DNA of 64,000 nucleotides from Chromobotia macracanthus (GCA_036877525.1 JAZGTH010000067.1:2444001-2508000), one strand, 5' to 3'; shown: positions 24,001 to 38,001, numbered from the stretch's first letter. A program made the numbers and translations. The notes: generated by a model not told the origin, from the letters alone.

Positions 24001-26060
24001 ACAGAAGACATAGATAAGACGTTATCTCACTCGCCCTGTCAGTCTCCAGCCTACGTCATCGCTTCCTGTGTACGCATCACTTCCTGTGTACACCCTGATC
24101 TTGTTAGAGCTTGAGCCTGTAATTGTCTCCGGCTGCTGATCCAACACTGTCCATCAGCTTCACACAACAAAATCAATACCCTTCCTGGAAAAGCCTGAAG
24201 GGTCCGTTCTGTGTCTACTCCTTATTAGTGCAGCTACTGCTCATGACATTTACCATATAAGACCTGTGTCCATGTCAACGACCCTCCAACCTCATGAAAA
24301 CAAACCACCTCCCACAGTACAGCTCCAATACTGTCACTGTTGCTATGGCAATGCTGGTTTCAGGATAATTGTTGTGTTGTGGAAACCAAAAAAACAACCA
24401 AATAGTCTATTCAGGAAATGATACAAACAATTTCTGAATGTAGTAAATTTTTGTGAAGGCTCTGTGGGCTTATAAAACATGATGTGGTGTGATTTAAAAA
24501 GACTAGAAGACTAAAAAGACCAAAACTTTAAAACTAAATTATGGCTCTAACAAACATGATGGTTTAAACACACTACTAGCCTGGACCTGAACTGACCATT
24601 TCTGTCTTATTTGTTACTAGTCAACAAAGCTACCCCAGAATCAAATCAGACAGACCAAAACCTCTGTATCACATCACAATTCAAAAACAACCAGTGATAA
24701 ACAAGCGACCATGAAAACAAGTTGCTCAGCTTTAGTCCACATTTAGACTTTTTCGGAGGGCATTGAAATTCTGTTATGAACGAGCGTTCTGCACATGGAT
24801 TCATGGTTTGGATCAGAATGATCTAATCATCACGCTGCACTTTCTGGGGGTGAAATGTGAGATTATTCTTAGATTCCTGGTTAGCCTCTATAGTTTCTGA
24901 TGATCTGAAAGGCAGGATGTAGCACCCTTATGGTTTTGACCTTTCCAGCCTTTGATGGCGGTGATATTTTTGACTCCGTTTCTGACTTGGAAAGATGCAA
25001 TTGAAAATCTACACCACATTCACTAGGGTCTGTATAAAGGAACTGTTTATATTAACGTTTATATTATATTTTTATATTATTATTGCAAAACTATTGAACA
25101 GAATGAAATGTTTCAGATGGAGGAAGACCACATAATACCTATAATGTAGTAAAAAATCAGTCAAATCTATTATTAACATTTATTAACAGACGACATTGTT
25201 TTATTGTTTTAAACGTGAGCAGGTATGATTTTCAGCTATTGAAGAAAACACTGATATTTTGTTCACATAAATCTGGATACAGTAGCTGACATGAGTGGGT
25301 GTTTGACAATCTGCCTGCTTTGTCCAATAAGTAAAGACTCGTAAAGGGCAGAACACTGCGGATTAGATCTGTCCCATAATAAATGAATATATATACATTT
25401 AATAGCTGCGCCACTATTATCGGACTCATGGTGATTATGTCCTCAGATAATCATCAATACATAATAATGTTATGGTGATCTTAATGTACCAAATTTTTGG
25501 GTGTCCCTCAAAGACTTTTGTTCCAGAGTCTGTAATGAAGTCTCCCATCCCATTAGAAAGCTGAAGCAGTTTCACATGAATCTGGTTTCAGCTGAAGAAA
25601 AGCAGAATCTCCGGGACTCTGCCAGTATCTGCTGTTGTCACACTCAGGGGAAAGACGGCCTACAATAACCAATGCAGTGATATTAGATCTGTGTCTGTGT
25701 CATGATGACTATCAGCCTCGACTCTTTCAGTCGGCAGATGTGTGTTTTCTGGGTTAGACTCTATCACACACCTCATGGTTTATTAAACACTGGTAAACAA
25801 TAAATAGCTGTTTTATTATGTTTTATTATTCATGACTGCACCATTAAAGACTAGGTGCTATGAACTGAACAGCACAGTTGTTGAGTAGTGTGTCTGCCAA
25901 AAGACATGCTGTATTGGTTGATAATGTGTGTAGAGACTATATCAGTTTCTTAGTGTGATACAGTGTGAGACACAATAATATTATTGTGGACTCTCAGGAC
26001 AGAGTGGACTGAATTGGGGGGAATATAAAAGAGATGTAAATGCCTAGTTTTGTCTGTATC
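18075..26060. other. Gene-poor interval
   Basis: No coding exon, RNA gene or long repeat recognised. It includes a perfect hairpin at 21,144-21,183 and an AT-rich block at 22,260-22,500 with ATGCATTAA and CAATTAATC motifs that could be regulatory. Confidence 0.5.
21144..21183. repeat. Perfect 10-bp hairpin, CCGGCAGCCA / TGGCTGCCGG
   Basis: The arms at 21144-21153 and 21174-21183 are exact reverse complements around a 20-nt AT-rich loop. They lie in a locally CpG-enriched stretch (20,930-21,240). Confidence 0.9.
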
Positions 26061-26064
26061 TGTA

Positions 26065-26325
26065 TATAGTGAAGTGAAATCGGTATACAGTGAAGAGAAA
26101 GTGATGTTTTTGTAAATGTATGGTAACTCATACTTGAAATGTGACCTCTGCATTTAACCCATGTCAGCGAGTAGTGAACACACACACACACACACACACA
26201 GGTGGATGAGCAACTGGGGGACCTTAGTTCAAGGGCTCAGTTTCCTGCTGGCACTGGGAATCAAACCTGCAACCTTGGGTTTCAAGTCTAATTCTCTAAT
26301 TCTCTAACCATCAGGCCACAACACA
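26065..26325 (-). mobile_element. Second tRNA-derived SINE family copy with internal CA repeat
   Basis: On the minus strand the A box side reads TGGCCTGATGGTTAGAG and the B box side GGTTGCAGGTTTGATTCCC. Further in are a GTGACCTCTGCATTTAACCC block (plus-strand sense) and a short CA microsatellite at about 26,178-26,201. It differs in sequence from the SINEs at 8.7, 17.8 and 63.7 kb. Confidence 0.7.
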
Positions 26326-28440
26326 CAACGACGACAAGGCTATTCCCACAAACATGGCCGTTCCCTGATCTACATGGACCTGGGATGACCCAGGTTCAAA
26401 GTGGGGCTCGGACCCTCACTCTAATGATGATGTATAACCAGGTCACGCCACAGGCCTATCACTGTTTGTGAGCAATATCCACTGTGCAGTATTCATAAAA
26501 CAACAGCACTGTTTTATTTCAAGGTACTCTGTACAGATCGATCTAAACACTAAACAATTTTCACACTTAATGGATTTTTATTTGAGATGGTTCTGAACAA
26601 GTCCCCTTGATAAAATAGTGGCTTTTCTTTAAAAATAACTTAACAGGTAAAGATGCTGAGATGAATTTACATCAAAACACATTGTAATATATTTTTTTCC
26701 CAATGTTTGGGCAACATCAAACAAGTCTCTGTTCAATACGTGCAGACACTTTTAAAAACGTTGCTTTTGATTTTAGGAGACATTTTATAAGCCTCCTGAA
26801 ACATTCTTTGGAAAATATATAGCATGTCAGAATGAAATCATTTTGGTAAATAGAAAAACATGAAATGTACAATATAATAAATGCCCAAACTCACACTGAA
26901 CCCAAAAAGTAGACATGATTTTAACCTGTGTCCCACGTCTTTGTCCTGCTTTGAGGTGAAGTTGAAAGTGTCTCTTTAAAAGCTGCCCTTTGAAGACTGT
27001 TAAGAGGAAGAACATTGATTGACTGGAAGCTCTCAGAGTCTGTGAAGTATGCAATGCAAAGAGGCCTCAGATAGTGACATTCGTTCATGTGGCATTTAAG
27101 CATATTTGCAATCTTCAGACAGCTTTAACTGAGACAGCTATCAGCTCTTTGCAGGCGGTTGGATGTAAACACTCACATAATGTATCAAAATCATAAATGC
27201 AAACATAGATATACATTTTCCAAAAGGCACGGGCAGCTATTCCCAAAAACACATTTAAATGTGAGCTAGTGTTGCACACAGTGTTAGCCTGTGACATTTT
27301 TATTCATGTCTGTTCGAACAGTTACAGGTTGACTTTTCAGATTTTATTGTATTTCATTGCTTGTGGTCCAGCGTTCTTTATTTGGTGTGCAAGACACTTG
27401 TTATATACATTTTACATTTCCATTTTGCAAGAATCCATATTAATATAATTGTGACTTATTGATTCAACATAGTTGGACTGTTTCATAAGAACATATAGTA
27501 AAAAAGTGACTGTAATCGCTCAATTTTCTCTATCAATCAGTGCTGCCGTACGAGTGAGGAAACGTAAAAGACTGAGTGAACTTTGTCACACATCAAAAAA
27601 TTTGTTTCTCATAGTTGTATTTGTATGTAATGTTATGGTTAAGCTATTCAATAGGATCAAATGAAATGTTGTTTGTTCCTTTTTGTGTTTGTTATTTGTG
27701 ACTTCAAAACAAACAAACAAAATTAACACAAAGCTTTCTGCAGACTTGACTGGCCAAATCGGATCAGCTGTGTCTTAGGAAAACCAATTAGCCCGTTTTA
27801 TTGCTCAGGTGCGGTTTTACCTCTGAAGAGTTGTACTTGAAATATGACCATAAATATATAATTAAATACACAAGTTTATTTAAAATCAGCTCATTGTATA
27901 TTGCGAATCCATTACCTGCATGTGTTCTCACCGTAAATGAAATGCGAACAGTAAAGTGCTTGATGGATCACCATAACGTTTGTCACTCGTTTAATTTTCT
28001 GCTGCTCAGAGTTGAATTCTGTTGCCATGGTACCAGCGTTCACAAAAAATCTCACATATGCCAATCTTGTAGGCACACCAAAAATACCTCATCGGTTCGA
28101 ACATTCACTAAGATAGAAATTTTCCTTGCCACAGGAAAATGTATCAGAGGTCTGAATAGAGGAAACACTCTTTCCACCCATTTCTGACGTCATAGATGGA
28201 CGTCTTTGCCTGGAAGAGGTCTCTGAGGGCTCTAGTTTGAATATCTGTAACTATACAAAATATCCTGTAGCCAATTTTCCTGTGCTTTAAAGAGACGTCA
28301 TATATAGGGCTCTTTATTGGTAGAATATGTTTGTGAAATGTTGTGACAAGAAACCTGCAGACAAGTTATCAGAACTATATGTGGGGCATTGACTATTAAT
28401 AATAACAGTATGATTTGAACTGGAAAAATATTTTGGAAAG

Positions 28441-28500
28441 GTAAATGTAAGTCACTTGTAAGTCGCTTTGCATAAAAGTCTGCTAAATGTAAATGTAATG
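28441..28500 (+). repeat. SINE-tail fragment
   Basis: GTAAGTCGCTTTGCATAAAA, then GTCTGCTAAATGTAAATGTAA. This is the common tail only. Confidence 0.7.
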
Positions 28501-28597
28501 TCCAGATGTAAATGAATGGAAACAAAGATGTTTTCATACTGGTGAAAATATTTGTACAGTGTTGCTAAAATGTATGAGCTGAATCGTTAACAAACAT

Positions 28598-28598
<1 letters not shown>

Positions 28599-28675
<77 letters not shown>
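28599..28675. repeat. (CA)n microsatellite
   Basis: About 38 uninterrupted CA units. It creates an artificial Val-Cys open frame on the minus strand. Confidence 0.97.
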
Positions 28676-28678
<3 letters not shown>

Positions 28679-28949
28679 CAAGCCTGTTTGCTTTGGAAAA
28701 AATGAAATACGAGGCCCCTGTATGAATCATTGTAATTTGGCTGGTGTGAGCTGAATCTGTGAGGTATTTACAAGAGCGACCGCAGCAGTGATACACAAAC
28801 CTGTGACCTTTCTGTTTAAACCAGCCACTAACTCACTGTCTGTGTAGCAGCGTAGCAGAGCCGGATAAGACAGAGTATAGGATGACTATATCAAGAGATC
28901 TACCTCAGTGTACCATGAAATATTTTCGATTAATTGCAGGGGCGAGAGT

Positions 28950-28996
28950 ACATTACATTACATTTATACATTTAGCAGACACTTTTATCCAAAGAG
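28950..28996 (-). repeat. SINE-tail fragment, inverted
   Basis: CATTACATTACATTTATACA followed by TTTAGCAGACACTTTTATCC, the inverted tail of the SINE family, then a GA run. Confidence 0.65.
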
Positions 28997-30551
28997 AGAG
29001 AGAGCATTTAACATTTTGCCCTAATAACCAACAAGCCAAGACTGCAGATCTACATATACAAGTGGGAATCACGCTGAACAGTAGATGGTTTCGTTATTGA
29101 ATAGAGCATTAGGGCAGAGTAAAGGCCAGTCACCTTTGGTTAAATAATCCTGGATAATGGAAATCATGGAAATGCCCTGCCAACATCAGTAACAGGAAAC
29201 GATGATCCATTTCCCTCGACTGGAAGTTCACAACTAGATATTCATTAAAAGCAGGACTAATTACATTTGCTTTTAATTTATACCATAGCCAATTCAATGG
29301 GGATTAAATACGCCTACTGTATAGAGCAAGTAATAATTTATCTTGTTTAGGAAATTCATAAATGGGCTCACTTATGCACATTAGTGGTTATGTATAAATG
29401 ATGGTTATGTGTTTTAATCCAGTATTTAGGATTACCAGCAAAACCTGAAATGTGGTTTACTTTGTTAGGCAATTTGTGAGATTTGGGGTGTGGGGTTGTT
29501 ATGTTTGCCTAGCCATACAGTGACGATAGAGAAATAGAAAACAGTGGAAAAGTGGAAAAGCTGCGGAAATGTAAATTCTACTGTAAATTATTCCAAGAAC
29601 AGTTTCGTTTATTGCACTCAGGCACACTTGAATCAGTGCTAATATTGTAACTGCAGTCCTGTGCAATTTCACATTTAGTTGTATTATAGCCAGAAAGAAA
29701 TGATGAAAGAAAAGCAATTTTCTCTGTAATCTGTGACCCCGATGAAATACCTGCTGCTTTATCATAAACTGTTTTGCTTGAAATAGGTGAAGCTAACGCA
29801 TGAGGCGCCTCAGCGAACATTTGTCACCAGACTTGGTTTCTCAGCTCACGGGGCTGTGGGGAGGTCTCTGACACACACCGTCCACAGTCATGCCCTGTTA
29901 GTTCTGCCGAGAGGGGAAATAGACAGAGACACATTGCATCGTCCTGAGGCCCCACATACTCCCTGGCAGAAGGTTTTTCCTCATGAACTGTCAGGTTGGT
30001 TGAGCTGGGCAGCGGTACCTGTCTTCCACCCTCGTTGAGATTTCTGGTGCTCACCTGACAGAGCCTCTGCAGGGCCCTCCTGCCATCTGGCCTCATCTGC
30101 ATGCTGGCACACCGGCAGCCAATCAGACGGTCTGGAAGACTTGCCCTTTAATGTTGGCGTCTCCAACGACTGGCTCCAGTTATATTTCAGACAGTGAAGC
30201 TATAAAAGCTAAAGCGCTCAATTGCTGTCTGGAGAATCTCGGCTGTTTTAAAGTGAAAACCACTAAGACGCTCTGCTGAGACCTTCTGTCTTAGTAAAAA
30301 ATTAACTCCTGTCTAATCACGCCAGTCAATAAAGCATATAAGCAGCTTAGTGCAGCCCTTTCATTCTTTGGTTGGTAATGCTGCGTAGATCTTATGTATA
30401 TAAATATTTCCACTTGTCCAATTGTTCTTTTCGACTGTATAAAAACAAGAGAAAATAGCACAGAGAAAATTTAGTGTTTACTTGCTAAGTTGTGCTTATA
30501 TCTGTGCTTAAAGACATTTAGAGACCATCAAAGAAATGAGCTACTTTTTCA

Positions 30552-30595
30552 GGTTCTCTTGATGGTCTGTTATGGTTCTCTTGATGGTCTGTTAT
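30552..30595. repeat. 22-bp exact tandem duplication
   Basis: Two identical adjacent units beginning GGTTCTCTTGATGGTC and ending GTTAT. Confidence 0.9.
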
Positions 30596-33139
30596 GTACG
30601 AATCTTATTGTAATGCTTCAAGTTTTATTCTAACTCAATGACTCGGAAAATCGATTCTAGAGAACAGCATATAATAAAAGGGTATAAATGGAAGCGTCTC
30701 TTGATTTTGGAAATGACACATTTGATGTGTTGCAATGCAGTGAAATGGAACAGAAACAGGACTTATATAGTCTTGACGTTAGTAAGTGAACATGAGCAGC
30801 TGATTTTTGTCTGATCTGACCCTTAAAAATACCGTGGTACTGTGGTATTACTAAGGTTTTTTAAAGTGTATGATAGTACCATTGATATGGTAATATGTAT
30901 ATGTCTGTGATTTAAATCTGCTTTTCAAATAAAGCAATAAAGCAGCTTACACTGTCCTGGAAAATGATCTCTCGTCCGATCCAGAGAAAAGGTTTTCTCC
31001 TTTTGATCTTTGGCTGACCGTTATCTTCCTCTTCTCTTTCTATATATTTTCCTCTTTTTTATGTTCTCGGCAGATTGTTGTCATTATCGTCCCTCACTTA
31101 TAGAACTTGTGAAGACCGCAGAACTCCGAGCTCAGCTGCTTGGCGGCGTGTTAACCTGCGAGTGTGACCCAGTTTCCTGGTGTGTGTGGTGTGTCAGGTT
31201 GGTGTGTGTTGTCTTCAGCCATCATTAATCACTTTTGTTCCTCTCAGGGCCCGTGTCATCAGTGTCCGCTCACCTGCTCCATCTATGAGTGTTCTGGCAC
31301 ATTTGAATATTCCATTTCCTGTATGCAAATGTTTGAACTCTGCTCTGTGTTATGATTTATATGATTTTGCAACAGACCTACATCCATATAATTGCTTGTG
31401 AAAAAGTCCTCCAGGCTAAGACTCATAACCTGGCACATTAAGCTACTGCTAAAGTTATCGATTATTAATTTCAAATCCTATGTTGTGAACTTATTGTGTG
31501 GCTGTGTAGATCAAAAGCAGGGATGTGCTGTTTGTTTTCAGTGTGCCACGATGGACAATGACGCAAATGAATGTCCTCTCCATGTTCTCATTATGCATTC
31601 AGCCCTTTATCACTTTAACAGAGAAAACCAGGAAGTCAAGATGGAATTAGACCAGAACAGAGTCCTGAATTATTGAGGACTTTCAACCGAACACTCAGAA
31701 CTCTATTCTTTCTAAATCCATTATGAAATGATACAGAGAGAAGGAGAGAGAAAACTGCATGTGTTCTTTCACAGGCAGGTCCATATGCTGCAAAGGTTAA
31801 ATAAAATTAGTTGTAAGTGTTTAGAGTTTAAGTGTGTAGCTGATGCCCTAGCTTGTCTTGTCATAGTAACTGAAAAGAGATGCTCCAGATGAAGTCTTGT
31901 TTTTCTGAGCACAGAACAATTGAGTTTTTATTGAGAGGAAACTCAGTTTATTCACTGCTATGAAAAAGATACAAACAATGGAAGAAAGTGACTTCCTGGT
32001 CTGGTAAATGCCTTGATGAACTTTCGCACAGGACTCTGTTGTTATAAAGATGAATAAGAACATGCTTCCTTTGAAACCATTAGAAAACAATACAAACAAA
32101 AAGAAGCATGGAGAGAGAGAGGGCAAGAGAGGTTGATCTTGCTTGTAGCTGACACTTTAAGCTTGCAGATAAATCTTACAAAAAGCCTTGCCTGGAAATG
32201 CGAGAGATTTCCCGCTTGTGGTATTCTGCAGTTTTCATTTAATCGGTTTAATCTTTAATTAGATTTCACCTAATGCCTTTCTGTGTGTTTGAAATAATCA
32301 TCTTTTATGCAGCGTACGCTATTTATGAACAGATGTTTGTTAACATCTTGGAGTGGCTCCAAAAGTTATAAATTGTTACTTTCTGACTTTGATATTTCAA
32401 ATGTTGTCTGAATTCACCAATGACTTTTTACAACAAACAGACTATCTGTCTTATGCACAAATTAAACTAGCAATTTGTGTTTGTTGATATTTTGGTGTCG
32501 TGTTATTTTAGTCCTCTCTCTTCAGACTCTTTGTGTCATACTGATTGCTCAACACAAGCATTCATTTCTCTGACAGGATAACCACTCCAATGCTAAAAGG
32601 CTTTGAATAGCAGCGTACAAGCATAACAACTGATTATTTTGACTCAACATTTGAACATTTGTGCATTTATTTTCATACGGGCTGAGTTTTGCATTAGTTT
32701 AAAGTTTTTAAAGCTTTAAAGGTTTTGTCCCTATGGAAGTATTTATGGTTGGTAACCTCATGTGCTTATTTTACTCTATTACTGTTGATAACATAAATGG
32801 TGAACAGTTTTGCCCTCAAGGGAATCTATTACTGCTACAAGAAAAGAGAAGCTTTCAGCTGTCAGGAAAGAGGAGATTCACAGAGACCGAGAGAGTGAGA
32901 GTGGGAGATGCTCCTGTCTTCACTTCTGTAGGCATCTACAAAGGAAGCCACTATGAGTGACAACAAAGTAGAACAATTAATCTGTATGATTGAGTGACCT
33001 GCCGGCACGGCGTGTCAAACTGGTGGAAACCATCTGACCTTTCACGTTATCACGGGGTTCAGATAATGATTCTCGCTGGGAAACTGAAGTGTGTGTTATG
33101 TGCGTCTCTTACTTTAGTTAAGTATTTAATCAGACCTTT

Positions 33140-33404
33140 CCTAACATTTTTGTTTCTTTAACATTTCCATTAAGTATCTAAATGTTAAAAATGTTATTTT
33201 GAAAGTTTTAGGGCGGTTCAAAACATCCGGTTTTAAAACTGTTTGTGAAAACGTTCCAGTAACTACTTAAGAATAACATTATATATATATATATATAACA
33301 GTACAAACATTGTACTAAAGTTATTGCAAGAACGTTTTTCATAGCTTTGACAGAACTTTTAGAAGCGTTAACCAACAATCTGAGAACGTTTCCTGTTAGC
33401 TGGG
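33140..33404 (+). mobile_element. Fold-back MITE family A, copy 2
   Basis: Contains the family blocks TTTCCATTAAGTATC, AACTACTTAAGAATAACATT and GAACGTTTCCTGTTAGCTGGG (final part). The left end is eroded. It includes an (AT)n run at about 33,282-33,297. Confidence 0.75.
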
Positions 33405-34380
33405 TTAGCACTAGAATGCGATGAGAAACAGATGGGTGAGAGACTGAACTGTGAAGGACAGAGAAACAGAGGTACAGGACGCTCTCAACCGTGTGCATGC
33501 ACACACACGCATGGTAGCTGCAGCCTGCAATGCGGTTAAATGTGCTTTATTGCAATTTAGGAAGAGGAGACTGCTGATTGTTGAGTTAGTTTCATGGCTG
33601 GTTGCTTTTGTCCTTTGGTGGAGTTGATCACAACCTCTCAGGGTGATGAGATGGAGAACAGCAGGCTGTTGACCTGAGGCCATGCATGATGTGGCGTTCC
33701 GCTGTCGTCCTCTTCACTCTGAGCTGCAGTCTGTGTCTGAAAGCCATCCTGAATTTCAGCATCGGTTTCTGGTGACACATTTTGCCTTGTGGCTTCTGGC
33801 TACAGACAGATACCCAGTACAATAATAAGTTATTAATCTGCTATCTTGCCATTACTGGAGTTTTATTAGCACTTTTTCTCTTGCGTTTTCTCAAATCGCA
33901 CACATGCAAATTACTCCTCACATTATAAGTGCACAGCAAACAATGTCATTGATCACAGAAATATGCAGGGCTGTAATATTTTTCTTCCAGCTATCTTTGA
34001 AGTCCCCCTAGTACAAACTGCCACAGTCAAACTGGTGACAGACTCACAAGTCTTAGAGTGTTCTGGCAACAAGGATAGAGATTTTTATAAACTTTAAAAA
34101 CAGAGTTAAGAGATTAAGGAAACAACGCAGTAGTTCACCTAAAAAGAACATTTTGTCATCATTTCTTCATTCCCGTTTTTAGGGCATTTTAATTCTTCTG
34201 TAGAACACAAAAGCTGTTTTTGTTAATGGTCAAAAACACACACACACCAAAAAAAAGGTTCACATATATGTTATATTCTCAATTATCTGAAGTCATATGA
34301 CACCTTTGTGTGAGGAACAAAGAAAGTAGGTTTGGAATGACATGAAGGTGAGCCTTCTTATGAGTCTTCTTATTAATCTA

Positions 34381-34682
34381 CCCAGCTTCATTTAACAGTT
34401 TTAGGTTGTAAGAACATTTCTGTAATGTTTCTATTAGTTATTGTTATTTTGAAAGTTCTAGGAACATCATTCAACATTTAAATGTTATTATTTGGTTAAC
34501 CTTTTTTTTAAATGTTCCACTATAACAACTTAAGAATAATGTTTTTGATATATGATATACAATGTTAAGAAAACATTCTACTAACGTTACTGCAAGAACT
34601 TTTTTTGATAAATGAGAACTTTAATTGAGAATTTTTGGAGAATATTAGCCAATGTTCTGAGAACATTTTCTGGTTAATGGGG
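34381..34682 (+). mobile_element. Fold-back MITE family A, copy 3 (full length, diverged)
   Basis: Starts CCCAGCTTCATTTAACAG, continues TTTTAGGTTGTAAGAACATT, has CTACTAACGTTACTGCAAGA inside and ends GAACATTTTCTGGTTAATGGG. Confidence 0.8.
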
Positions 34683-35089
34683 TAAGATGTCTATCAGTGA
34701 TTACATTTTTATGGCAACTTACCATTACCTGTTTAAAGGTGAAGTCGTGACTGCAGGAATGAGAGATACAGTTTGTTTTGGCTGGTTTTATATAATGTAA
34801 TATATTCTTTCATTTATCTCTATTAATGACACCGATCACCATGACTTGTAATGCAACTTGTGTTTGTGCCGCTGGACGACAAACAATATTTTATTATGAC
34901 GTAAAATGCCTTTACAGTAATTACACTAACAGTTATATGTACAGTAGCGCATTATGTGTCTGCTGGAGGCCTCGGGTGAACTGACTCCTTTACAGGCCAA
35001 AACCTGACAGACTGCCCAAATGTTTCAGCAAACATCCATCCAATCAAATCTCATAACAGAATGTCAGCCAGCCAATAGCGTGCTGTGTA

Positions 35090-35260
35090 AAGCAGAGAGT
35101 CATGCAGCGATTTGCATTCAGACATGTAATGACACACAAACACTGGTCCTCTTTTAAATTGATTTTGCTCATTATCATAGGAAGCAGGGAGATAATGTAA
35201 ACACCTTGGCTCCTTTAATTAAATGCCAGTTTAATTAAGATGCTGATTCACAGATAATAC
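35090..35260. promoter_or_regulatory. Candidate conserved regulatory block with paired TTAATTAA sites
   Basis: Non-repetitive DNA with two TTTAATTAA homeodomain-type sites 16-20 bp apart near 35,217-35,240, next to ATTTGCAT-like (octamer-type) sequence near 35,111. The call rests on composition only. Confidence 0.25.
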
Positions 35261-35447
35261 ACACAGTCCAAATCACAGTACAGGGCAAAGCAAATGAACC
35301 ATCAGGAGTTCTACACCTCAACACGCTTCAGGTGAGAAAACATGCACTGCATAGCAATGATACCGGTCACTGTGTCTATTACAGGGTCTAGTAAACATGA
35401 GTTACTGTCTCATTTTACCAAGTCCAATATAGAATTCAGAGAGACAG

Positions 35448-35517
35448 TTAAAGCTGCAGTCTGTAACTTTCTCCTCTCTACTTTTTTAACCTAAAACGTT
35501 ACAGATTGTGGCTATAA
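35448..35517. mobile_element. Minimal 70-bp TTAA MITE, family B
   Basis: Begins TTAAAGCTGCAGTCTGTAAC and ends GTTACAGATTGTGGCTATAA, imperfect inverted copies of each other with only about 30 bp between. It looks like an internally deleted form of the 270-bp copy at 40.2 kb. Confidence 0.7.
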
Positions 35518-35899
35518 TCCATAAAATTAATAATCTATGATTGTTTACTGACCCTCATGTCATTCCAGGTGCTTTCTTCTATGGAATATGTAGAGGAATT
35601 TTGAAGAATTTTGAACTTTTTTCCATACCAGGAAAGTGAAAGGTGATTCATTTTTGGGTGAGTTATCTTGGGTCACTACCTTTACCTGTCTCACTTTATT
35701 GATATTTTAAAAGGTTTATTTGCTTTGATAAAAACATAATATCCCATAATACAAATCTGACTTTCGTTGCATCATTTTCTCCTCGTTTCATATGCTCGCT
35801 TGTACTAACAACTGCAACACTGATTAAGTTTAATATTCCGTCAGATTATCAGTTAAAACTTCCCAAATTGCTTTTTATTCCTAAGTAGCCGTTCACAAG

Positions 35900-36380
35900 T
35901 GCAGGAAATCATTGAGGGAGCATTACATCACTGTGTTACCGTGACAACTTCTCCCCTTTTATCTTTCATTGGTGCACATATGGCCTCCTGTGTTTTGATT
36001 AGGTCTGGTGGACTTGTTTTGGCCTGGTGGCGGGACGCACCGCTGCTGATTCTGAGATAAATCCAGTAAATGATAGATGATGGGTACAATGGTGCCAGAC
36101 CCGGAAGTCAGCACGTACCGTGATGTGATTGGCCGTGTCAGGCCTGGAATGGCGCCCTGCAGAGAGACGTGTTAACTGATGTGTCAGGTGTTTGCATCCT
36201 GTCTGCGAGCTCGCATTAGCTCAGACCCTTCCGCCCCCAAGAAGGACTGCCCCCTTTGCTGCGCTTTTAGCACGTTAGCTGTGGTGCCAGCATGCTGCTG
36301 GACCTTTGTGGAGCTGCTGCTAGCATTTTACACAGACTTCAATAAAAATAAAAATGAAAACTGTGACAGGATGCCGCCAG
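35900..36380. promoter_or_regulatory. GC-richer candidate conserved block
   Basis: Locally GC-rich, non-repetitive sequence with CCGGAAGT (ETS-type), GATTGG (CCAAT-type) and several GCTAGC/TTAGC strings. It has an open frame of 71 codons from 36,179 without known similarity. It could be a regulatory element or a non-coding exon. Confidence 0.25.
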
Positions 36381-37189
36381 GAGCGAGCAAATAATGAGAG
36401 AGGGTTTTTTCTTCTGGGGCGATGGTGAAGTGTATGTTTACTGAAAGATTAGACTGTCTGCTGTGATCCTCTGCTGTGTTATCACTTCAATGCTTGGAAT
36501 GCACTTTGAATTTTTAGATGCTTAACAAGTATTACGATTTAAAAACTATATTAAAGCGTACATTTGAAGTTGCTTAATTATGGCATAAAACTTTTATTTT
36601 TGAGGAAATACATTAATACTTTGTATTGCCTCTAAATTTCTTTTTACTGTTAAGATGTCTTGGTTATTTCTATTGATGTACTGCTCAATGTATCTGGAGG
36701 AAATGGCCCTAATCCATATCACAATAATGACAGAGAGGTAATCACTGTGCAAAATCACTGTGAGTAAAATAGGTAACTGACAGAAAGCCTGTCACAAAAA
36801 CACACATACACAAAGACACACAATTTTGTGTGCTTGTCAATTTTCATAGAATGCCAAGCTGAAAGACTTCCAGTTGTTTTTATAAGAAGAATTCATGCTG
36901 CTTTTTGAGCAGTTGTGCAGCCAAACCTCTGACAGGATGTTGGTTGCAGGTTCAAAAACAGGTGGAGAGCAGCTTAATGCAGAACTATTGCCAACTATTA
37001 CCATGAAAAATATATACTTATGACTATCATCAAACGTGCTTGATGTGGGAAGGTGAACAATTTAAAGCTTTTCACACTGAAAGTGCTTTTATAAGCTGTC
37101 ATTAGTCTACAGACAGACCTGGTAGTTGACAGTTTAACTTAAAACCTGAACACAGAAGATCACAGCGATATCTAATGTAGAATGTATAA

Positions 37190-37436
37190 AAGTTTCCATT
37201 AAGTAACCTAATGTTTCCATTAAGTAACAAAATGTTAAAAATGTTATTTTGAATGTTTTATGAACCCTCAAAATGTTGGTTATAAGAACACTGAACATTT
37301 TTATTAATTCTGTAAGGTTTTAAAAATGTTAAGAATAACTTTTTAAGAATAACTTTAATAACATTTTTGGAATATAGGATCTATAGTGTTAGCCAAAAAT
37401 CTATTAGCCAACGTTCTGAGAAAGTTGTCAGCTGGG
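37190..37436 (+). mobile_element. Fold-back MITE family A, copy 4
   Basis: Contains TTTCCATTAAGTAACAAAAT, GGTTATAAGAACACTG, TAAGAATAAC and the right end CCAACGTTCTGAGAAAGTTG then CAGCTGGG. The left end is partly duplicated (TTTCCATTAAGTAAC appears twice). Confidence 0.75.
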
Positions 37437-38001
37437 TCGTGCTTTAAAGGGTTAACTCATGACCCAGAAGAGGAACGCACAGACAGCGTCCGATAAATTC
37501 CACCAGATTTTGTTGCAATTTCATCTGTCACTTTGTAATATGACTAAATCTATTAAAAAATGCCTAGTGTTTGTTGAATTTGTACAGGTCAAGCAGCCTA
37601 AATTCATGTAAACATGAAAATTCACAATTTCTGATTGCTTAAAGCAAACTGATTTCATCATTATCTTCATCCTCTCCAAGTCTATTTTTTTCTTCTTATG
37701 GGTGGTCCTGACCCCCCTCAGTCGCTCCTGAAGCGACACTGGTAGAGAGAGAGAACCCCTGATGTAATCTGATATTTGTCTTCCAGTGTGTGCCGCCTGT
37801 ACACAAACAGCTGGAGTGTTTGCTTATTAGTCATTTAGCAGAAAAAGCAATTTACAGTAAATTAATTTCAGACACAGTCACCCTAAGCAACCAGAGGTTT
37901 TAGTGACTAGCTCAAGGGCACATTGGCAACCGAGCATCTAACTCCCTCTCATTTTGTATTGCTTTCCTAGGGTTTGAAGTCATTCTAGCAACAGAGTCCA
38001 T

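Larger units (their letters stand above)
26330..33139. other. Gene-poor interval with microsatellites
   Basis: No recognised gene. A GC-richer block at 29,790-30,180 has overlapping open frames on both strands but no known domain. A 22-bp exact tandem duplication lies at 30,552-30,595. Confidence 0.5.

Noticed and set aside
27801..28187. 128-codon plus-strand open frame
   Set aside because: No recognisable motif or splice context and AT-rich composition; most likely chance.
28587..28796. Val-Cys repeat protein on minus strand
   Set aside because: It is a translation of the CA microsatellite.
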